A DNA stretch of 64,000 bases from Earliella scabrosa (lineage: Eukaryota > Basidiomycota > Agaricomycetes > Polyporales > Polyporaceae). The DNA lies in assembly GCA_022605405.1 (NCBI GenBank), contig JABYQQ010000027.1:186001-250000 (forward strand). Reading direction: 5' to 3'. The notes below the pieces were generated by a model, which was not told the origin of the DNA, did no database searches, and saw only the letters and a list, made by a program, of their open reading frames with translations. Numbering within the stretch: the stretch's first letter is position 1; every line of letters begins with the position of its first letter. The position numbers and the translations under genes were made by a program. This document shows positions 57,335 to 64,000 of this stretch, piece after piece.

Positions 57335-57886
57335 ATGTATCTCTCCCGGCGCATACGTACGCTCACGGCACGGCATCTAGGCCCCTTGGAGCTCGGCGTA
57401 ACTATAAGAGTGAGCCATAGAGGTACATCGCGCCCTACCTTCCGCAAATGCCGCCTTCTGGAAATTCTCAACGTCCATTTCTACAATTACACGCTCGGAG
57501 CTATCTCCGAAATCATCCTGTTCGCCCCAAAACAATTCTCGGGAATCACCCTCTTCACGCACCTCGGCACTTACCACCCGCGCGTTCTGGACTCCCTCGG
57601 GGAGTTGTCGCATTGGGGTCGCCTTGATGACGCCCTCGTCCGCCTACCCCAGTTGACGTCCGTCGTCTGCATCATCACGAAGACGTACGTTCAGCTCGCA
57701 AAGCGGGCTGCAGGGATTATCATGACGTATGGACTGGAGCGGTCACATCAAATCACTGCAGGATCAGGACGACTATGTCGCGTTCTTGAAGGGAGTGCTC
57801 CCACGTACGGTAGCTTCCGTGTAGGTAGAGTTTGTATTGTTAGGCAATTGAGAAGTATCACGAGTACATGCTCGCTGTCCAAATGA
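57335..57886 (+). pseudogene. 5'-truncated F-box/LRR-like fragment
   Basis: Third copy of the family: RKCRLLEILNVHFYNYTLGA, ISEIILFAPKQFSGITLFTH and GELSHWGRLDDALVRLPQL correspond to the last exon of the intact gene. The F-box part is missing and the 5' boundary is a repeated phrase (RRIRTLTARHLG) shared with 55440. The frame stays open to 57886 but the C-terminal end no longer matches. I regard it as a fragment left by tandem duplication. Confidence 0.72.
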
Positions 57887-58284
57887 TCTGTAGCAGCATA
57901 ATATTACGATGGTACGGTGCTCAGAAGCGCTCGATGTCTCGCCGGATGGATGTTCGATTTACAACTGTTCATACCGACGTTAGAGTACTCCGCTGGCATG
58001 GACTACCTTCAAAGCGGCTGTACCTACTGAACGGTAGTACCAACCCAAATGCTCACATGTACAGCTAGTCTCGGGTTCAATAACGGCCCTCGGCAATCAC
58101 CGTTTCCGCCAGTACGCGTCGCGCCGGCAAGGGGTTCGGGCACAATAGCAGGCATCTACCTCTCCGCTCAAATGCTGGCAGCCTGCCTGTAGCGTGCACG
58201 TCTTGCACGCACCCTCTCCTCCCAGTCCGCACCCTCTCTTGACTGGCGCAAACGTTAGCCTAGGTATCATAGACAACTTCGATT
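57887..58284. promoter_or_regulatory. upstream region of disrupted F-box gene
   Basis: About 400 nt between the F-box/LRR fragment and ATG 58285. It should include the promoter of the disrupted F-box gene. No specific motif could be named. Confidence 0.4.
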
Positions 58285-59510
58285 ATGTCTCCGCCTTCGC
58301 AGGGATCTTCATCTCCTTCCTCGTACCTGGTCGGACTCCCGGAAGAGATCCAGCTAAGGATACTCATGTTTCTTCCTGTGGGAGATCTGACGAGATGCAA
58401 ACGGGTGCGAGTTATGCTCGAGTTATGCCAAGGTCGACTCTCGCTAACAGCTGTTGCAGGTTTGTCGTGCATTATCCTCCAAGATCGAAGACGACTTGCA
58501 GGTGCAGTACAAGATGGGACTTGAGCTCGCAGGGCTGATAGACGGTCCCGCTCGCGAGCCTCCCCTCTTAACCCGAGTGCACAATCTGCGCGGCTGGTCG
58601 GCACCCTGGACTGCAGGACTTTCTATTCAGAAGGTCATCCTACCTGGCAACTCTCTTTTCGTCAGCGTGTGGACCTGCACTGGATGCTACTTTCTATATG
58701 AGGAGACCCAGCAAACGGATGTCCCGGCTGTCCTGCGGCTACATAGACCCTCAAGTACCCCCTCCGATACTCTGAGTGGTGTATCGGATTTCTCGACGGT
58801 GCTCACGGCGTGGAGAGAAGTGATCCCTTCAATCGGGCGCATTCGTTCATGCTCTGTGAACCCGACAGAGGATATGGTAGTGATCACGAAGGGTACAGAC
58901 CCTGGAGAGTAGGTATCGATACTCGTTCTTAGCCGCTCACTTCGATGATTCATGGTTTTCAGGATCCCCCTGTGCGTTGTACTTTCAATCTCTGAAGACA
59001 TCACGCCCCATCCGTCAGCCACACAGTCTGTGTTCCGCGCATCTCACGGTTCAACCTGCGAGACCCACGACAGAATCGAGTCCGAAGGGGATCTGATGTC
59101 GTGGTCGATCCATCCCGCCCAATGGCCGTCGGATGAACCAAGCGAGATGCAGGTTATTAACTGGAAGACTGGTGCCGTGGTCTGGGTGAGTGTATCTCGC
59201 GCCGGTTCAATCATGCTGTCGACATCTCTGACGACAAGTATCCAGCGATATCTTGGAGATAGCTCGGCCAAATGCCACTTCATCGACTCTAGACACATCC
59301 TTGTCGTTGACCGTCACGGTCTCCACGTATACGCCTTTGACCCGCATACTTCTGCAGCAAAGCCGCCTCGGTGGGCAGCCACGGCTGATCGTCTGCTGCA
59401 CCTCGCATTTCCCGAACTAGCTGAAGGATCCCGACTCACCGAAGTTCAATGCTTTGTTCCTGGCCCCAGGTGGCTGTCCAATGACGACCCAGTCTTCCAA
59501 CCGGATCCTA

Positions 59511-59587
59511 CACCTGATTCCGAAATGAATGCCCGACGCGCGGAGTGTACCAAACTGCACGAGTTGACGCCGAACGCGCGTCAAGTG
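59511..59587 (+). repeat. left 77-bp terminal inverted repeat
   Basis: Identical over 77 bases to the reverse complement of 63644-63720. It contains no stop codon in the frame of the interrupted F-box gene. Confidence 0.97.
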
Positions 59588-59647
59588 CCAGCGTGCTTCC
59601 GCAATTGCTTTTGCATCTCTCCTACTTCGTTTACCTACCCTACTCTC

Positions 59648-60786
59648 ATGCCAAATCGAAAAATCGCCCCTGATATCAAAGAACGCGCCATATACTTGCT
59701 CTCCGCGGGATGGCAAGTCCACGACATCGTCGCTGCTCTCGGGGTCTCCAAGCGGAGTCTCGGTCGCTGGCAAGCAAGCTATGAACACCATGGACATCTC
59801 ACCACCAACACTTCGTTGTGCGGACGGCCCCAGAAGCTGGGTCCCAAGCTACTGGACGACCTACGCATGCTCTATGAAGAACGGCCCGGGATTTACCTAG
59901 GGGAAGTAGTTGAGTGGTTCGCCATACACCGTGATCTCCCCGTCTCCATCACCACAATCCACCGTGCGCTCGGCCGCCTCGGTCTCACCTACAAGAAGCT
60001 GCATCGAGCGGCTGTTGAGCGAGACGAGGTCTCCCGCAGGCAATGGATACAACACATCACCTCCCGGTTTGCCGCGAATCAGTTGGTCTTCGCCGACGAG
60101 TCCAGCAAGGATGACAGGACGATGCTCAGAAGATACGGACGTGCTCCGACAGGCCGTAGAGCAATGGACATATGGAGCACCAACCGTGGTGTTCGGTACA
60201 GCATCCTTCCCGCCCTCTCCCTCTCTGGAATCCTCACCGTGCGCGTCGTGCCGGGCTCAGTAGTTGGCACGATCTTCTTCGACTGGGTCGTGTCTGATTT
60301 GGTACGTCTCATGGTGCTATACGCTCCACTGTTGTCTTCGCTCACTGTCTTACACAGCTTCCGAAGATGAATCCATACCCTGGTCCGAACAGTGTCCTCA
60401 TCGTGGACAATTGCCGCACGCACAAGAGTGAGGCCCTTCGGGAGGTGATTGAAGCCGCAGGTATGTCTCCCAGCTGTCTCCCTTCCGCTAGCTCACGATG
60501 AATCACCTGCAGGCTGTCTCTATATCTTCCTTCCCCCGTATTCTCCTGATTTCAACCCGATCGAGGAGGCATTCAGCTGCTGTACGTAACGCTCCACATG
60601 TGGATAAGCAACCGTAACGTCATCATTGACGGGGTTCCTATTCTAGTGAAGTACTATCTTCGACGTCATGGAGAGAGGTTGCTGGGAAGTGGGACCCCAG
60701 AGGTGGACTTGATGGAGGCATGTGTGGCTGCCGTGACACCGGAGAAAGCGGCGACGTGGTATAGACATAGTGGATATGTTGTGTAG
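59648..60786 (+). CDS. Tc1/mariner-type DD34E transposase
   Basis: Cut-and-paste DDE transposase of the IS630-Tc1-mariner superfamily, about 320 residues. The ATG at 59648 gives MPNRKIAPDIKERAIYLLSA, with the first helix-turn-helix (VHDIVAALGVSKRSLGRWQ) and a second one (RPQKLGPKLLDDLRML, SITTIHRALGRLGLTYKKLH). Catalytic residues: Asp in LVFADESS, Asp in VLIVDNCRTHK, and Glu in SPDFNPIEEAFS, 34 residues apart for the last two. Introns: 60302-60357, about 60462-60513 and about 60582-60647; each keeps the frame. The C-terminus is TPEKAATWYRHSGYVV, stop 60784. No stop codon separates it from the upstream F-box exon. All catalytic residues are present, so activity is likely. Confidence 0.92.
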
Positions 60787-61137
60787 TCATGCCTTGTGGA
60801 CCCTGTGTTGGATCCCGCTCGTTCCGACCACGTGTGACATTAATAATGAGGTGTATATTAGCAAAACGAGCGGCGTAGCCTTGCGTCGTCAACCTGAGTA
60901 AGGACAGTGGGTAGCTAGGGATGTTTTGGGATTTGGGTGTAGCGAGTAGGGGACAGAGGGGGGAGGATGGGGAGGGGCCGTGATTACGAAGAGAATAGAG
61001 TAAAGGCATGTATCAACAGGAAGTCGTATACTAAATGATCATGTCGTCAGGCAGGAGGGACTTCAAAGGAAGCATACGGACGTAACAGCGTGATATGATA
61101 CATGAAACATACTCTCGGAAGAGGCAAGGCTCTGGCT
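60787..61137. other. convergent spacer inside the transposon
   Basis: 351 nt between the transposase stop and the stop of the accessory gene, presumably both 3' UTRs. No ORF or repeat recognised. Confidence 0.5.
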
Positions 61138-63546
61138 CTACTGACCGGGGTGATGCATTGGCTGAGCAGAAGGGTAAGCATTCTGAGGAGGCGCTGAGCC
61201 GGACGCTCCGGAATGATTAACGCCTCCGGCCGGTGGGTAGGAAACGTAGTACGCCTGGGGAACGGTAGACCAGGCAGTCGGAGGGGCAATATACCCTGCA
61301 GGAGCATGCGTGAACGCATGCATCATGTGTCCAGGTGGAGGCGCTGCCATCCACGGTGACGCCGCAGCGTGAGGAGCGGCCATCGCTTGAGGGATGGGCT
61401 GCACAGCTGCGAAGGGGGCAGGAGGTGGAGCCGGAGGTGGGAACGGATGTCCGGGAGGTGGGAAAGAAGGGGGTGGACCCGGAGGAGGTGCGTGATGGTT
61501 GACAAGAGCGGCAGGAACCTTGATCGTGCTCGCCGCGGAAAAGAAGCGACTACCGAGGGGAGGGCACTGGAAATTGATGTTCGGCATTCCCTAGCAAGCG
61601 TGTGGATGAGTACGGTTGAACATGGAGAAGGTTTGATGGGAGACTCACACTGAGGATTCCGTTCGCCCAGACCTTGAGCTTAGCGTTGTCGAGATCAAAG
61701 TGCCAATCCATGGGGCTATAGTGGAAGCACCGAATCCCAGGATGAAGTGCACAGCACCCAATCGGGTACGTCTCCTTGAGACGTTCCACGATCGGGGCGA
61801 GCGACTCATCGAGCGTTGGCTGGGAAAGCAGAGCAAGGGCGCAAAGTCAGAGGATGGTACTAACACGAATTATGATCGGAGTGGAGACATACCTTCTTTG
61901 ATCCTCCATCCCGCCTCGTGGAGCCCGGAACCAGGAACGAGGACATGCCATGCATGATACCTGGGGCTTCCATGGGAGCCGGAGGGGCGGATGACCCGGA
62001 GAAAGTGGTATACGGGCTAGTAGGAGTGACCCAAGGCTGGTTGTCGGGGTTCGTCAGTAAGGATCGCATGCTTCCAAGTTATGAGACGCATGTAATAATG
62101 CACACACCGGATACTGAGATGGGAATGCTGACAGCGGTTGAGCCATGCTGATGAGAATGATCTCATTACCCGAGAGTGAACCGCCTTTGGCAGCTTTACG
62201 GATCGACTCCATCAGCACGGCGAAAGCGGCGGCATCCTTCAAAGGAAGCCACTGCACACCCGTCTTTGCTCCCCTTGGTCGGTTCGGACTAGTGATGTCC
62301 CACGTCCACCGTAGTGACGGTACCACGATGTTCTCCGGCTCGGTTCTTACCGTTCTCGCCATCTCCTTGACTGTCTTGTTCCAAGAGGTGCGGTTGTCGA
62401 TCTGGAATGGGCCGTACTGGATAGGTGGCTGGGCGACAATCTTGGCAGTTCCCCTAGCCGTCGTGGGCTGCACTAGCTTGGCTGGGAGCTCGATGTTGAC
62501 GAACGCTGCCACGGTGAAACTCAACTCGCCGTCTGCGCTCCGTGCGGCATCTGCCTGAAGCGTGGAGATAGGCGTCTTCTTCGGCACGGAACGCCCACTG
62601 CTGGCATGCTTGCGCTTCTTTGTCGTGTTGTCGGCTTCTTGTGGCACTACCGCCTCGTCCTCGGAGCTTTCCTCTTCCTCTTCCTCTGGCTCAGGCTCAG
62701 GCTGCGCCTTCTGCTTCCCTTTCGCATTCTCAGCTGAAAGCCGCGCCCGCTTTTTGGCTGGTTTGGCTGGTTTGGCTGGCTCCTGTCCCATGACGACATG
62801 AACATTCCAAGTTGCCAGTGCAGTACAGTGACGCCTGGTTCACGTACCTGCACGACGCCCTCAGCTTGCTTGGCCCCTCCAAGGACAGTCTGAGGCGACA
62901 GCTTGAGGATAACCTTGGGTAGCTTAACGTTGGCTGAAGTATCTCAGTGAGTGACCATCAACTTCGACCGATGAGGATCTGTTCCGCTCAACGTACCCGA
63001 AGCAGCCTTGACAGGTGTACCACTGTCCTCCACTCTGCCTTGAACCTCTGCGAAGATGCCCTCTGCTCCATCATCCAAATCCTCGTCCTCGCTCGAGATG
63101 GTGGACCACTGGGCGTTGACCAACTTGCCATAGTGTCCCAACTCTTGCTCGGATGGCATGGACTCGGCATCATCGTCGGAACCCTGCTCGTCCTCGAAGC
63201 CCTGCTTGTCCTCGGACTCGGAGCCCTGCTTGTCCTCGGAGCCCTGCTCGTCCTCGAAGCCGTCGCCGTTGCTGCTTGCAGCCACTCTGTCCTCGAGGTC
63301 AGCGATGACGGACGCCGATGGTGTTGCTACATCAGCCAGCCACCCTTGACACCGCTCCTGGAACTCATACCGCCGGTCAACAACAGAGGAGGCGTACTTG
63401 TCAACGCCATCGATGGACCAGGTGTGAATAGAGAGATTGTCGAGGAGTACAGCGTCGCACTCTGCAATCATCTCCTTCGACGCCTCTCTGCTGGCCGCCA
63501 TCATCTGCTCGATGTCCTCGGCCGTGTAGTGGACAAACTGCGCCAT
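61138..63546 (-). CDS. transposon accessory protein, unknown function
   Basis: Multi-exon gene within the element, about 640 residues; I recognise no family. It starts MAQFVHYTAEDIEQMMAASR at 63546. Exon 1 ends in an acidic Asp/Glu/Gly/Ser repeat (units like EDKQGSE and EDEQGSD). Next come NVKLPKVILKLSPQTVLGG, a basic segment (KPAKKRARLSAENAKGKQK) and an acidic one, then KKRKHASSGRSVPKKTP, both possible nuclear localisation signals. The conserved-looking core is NRTSWNKTVKEMARTVRTEP, LRWTWDITSPNRPRGAKTG and VQWLPLKDAAAFAVLMESI, followed by PIVERLKETYPIGCCALHPG and DLDNAKLKVWANGI. The tail is Pro/Ala/His-rich and ends QPMHHPGQ. Five introns of 55-75 nt have good splice sites. It may bind DNA or assist transposition, but that is inference from location and composition. 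Confidence 0.7.
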
Positions 63547-63643
63547 GGAGGGAGATCGGTAGAGTACGGGTGTGGTGTACAGTAGTGGTAGAGAAAGAAA
63601 CGAGGCCCTCAGAATATTTCTCAAATTTTTCTGCCTTTCGTGT

Positions 63644-63720
63644 CACTTGACGCGCGTTCGGCGTCAACTCGTGCAGTTTGGTACACTCCGCGCGTCGGGC
63701 ATTCATTTCGGAATCAGGTG
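63644..63720 (-). repeat. right 77-bp terminal inverted repeat
   Basis: Exact inverse of the left repeat. It lies 97 bp upstream of the accessory gene start. The TA duplicate follows at 63721-63722. Confidence 0.97.
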
Positions 63721-64000
63721 TAGCCTCGCGGTCTGGGCAATCAAGCTCGACGTGCGAGCACGCTCTGGTCATACTGAACATCTTCTTGTGGTCATCCCTC
63801 TGCGAACCGTCTTCACCGCACTCGAACTCCTCAATTCCGCAACCTCGGATGATTCCGGGAACGACGGCACCGTAAAGCGTTGGGAGGAATGGGGCCCGAG
63901 TGGCACACTCCTACTCAAGCTAGAATGTGAGCCACATATCGTGACCATCATGGGCTCGCGCGTGGCCATTCCTATCCCTCTCAACCAGTTTATCTCGATC

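Larger units (their letters stand above)
59511..63720. mobile_element. Tc1/mariner-like element with accessory gene, 4.2 kb
   Basis: Complete element of 4,210 bp. Its ends are perfect 77-bp inverted repeats starting CACCTGATTCCG, and each is flanked by TA (59509-59510 and 63721-63722), the hallmark of Tc1/mariner integration. It contains a DD34E transposase (plus strand) and an unrelated multi-exon gene (minus strand) in convergent arrangement; each start codon lies 60 to 100 bp inside its repeat, so the repeats probably carry or abut the promoters. Identical repeats, intact ORFs and an undamaged target gene outside the insertion point to recent movement. Most Tc1/mariner elements are 1-2.5 kb with one gene, so the second gene is unusual. 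Confidence 0.95.
58285..64000 (+). pseudogene. F-box/propeller-like gene split by transposon
   Basis: Paralogue of 31360-33143. From ATG 58285 (MSPPSQGSSSPSSYLVG), the F-box is LPEEIQLRILMFLPVGDL and, after the intron 58405-58459, VCRALSSKIEDDLQVQYKMG. Further exons give LCVVLSISEDITPHPSA and CHFIDSRHILVVDRHGLHVY. At 59509-59510 the coding sequence (DPVFQPDP) meets the transposon; at 63721 the same gene continues with SLAVWAIKLDVRARSGHTEH, VVIPLRTVFTALELLNS and VTIMGSRVAIPIPLNQF to the window end. Removing the element and one TA restores frame: DPSLAVWAIK aligns with DPGLATLAITF of the paralogue. So the insertion is precise and the rest of the gene is still open. Confidence 0.9.

Noticed and set aside
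1..64000. CRISPR arrays, bacterial operons, phage or viral genes
   Set aside because: Spliceosomal introns throughout and no regularly spaced repeats or viral hallmark proteins were found.

Overview
The window is nuclear DNA of a basidiomycete fungus, most likely an Agaricomycete of the wood- or litter-decay type. The evidence is the gene style: GC-rich exons, very many introns of about 50-65 nt with GTRNGT donors, CTRAC-like branch sites and YAG acceptors, and lineage-typical families (F-box/LRR expansions, Ctr copper transporters, GPI-type GH13 amylases). All gene models were assembled by reading splice junctions by eye and lack transcript support.

From 1 to 21 kb the genes are mostly conserved: a partial F-box protein; a ferric/cupric reductase divergent from a Ctr copper transporter; a secreted DJ-1/PfpI protein; a NADAR (YbiA-like) protein; a second Ctr transporter; a large alpha/beta-hydrolase protein with a long first intron; an aldo/keto reductase; an unrecognised small protein; and a JmjC protein. 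Reductase plus two Ctr proteins form a loose metal-uptake neighbourhood. From 21 to 30 kb lie a serine-rich coiled-coil protein, a TLD-domain protein and a tail-anchored-type unknown, followed by a 670-bp hAT-type MITE with an 8-bp target duplication.

From 30 to 64 kb the region is accessory-like and strongly duplicated: F-box proteins with a propeller-like C-terminus (one gene, one 3' fragment, one gene split by a transposon), F-box/LRR genes (one intact, one frameshifted, one fragment), three related leucine-rich orphan proteins, an expansin-like protein, two GPI-type alpha-amylases and an inverted degenerate third, and a full REX1-like exonuclease with a truncated copy.

The most notable object is at 59,511-63,720: a 4.2-kb Tc1/mariner-type (DD34E) element with perfect 77-bp terminal inverted repeats and a TA target site. 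It is inserted in the coding sequence of an F-box gene and carries a second, unrecognised multi-exon gene convergent to the transposase. The F-box reading frame runs without a stop through the left repeat into the transposase, so a host-transposase fusion protein is possible.
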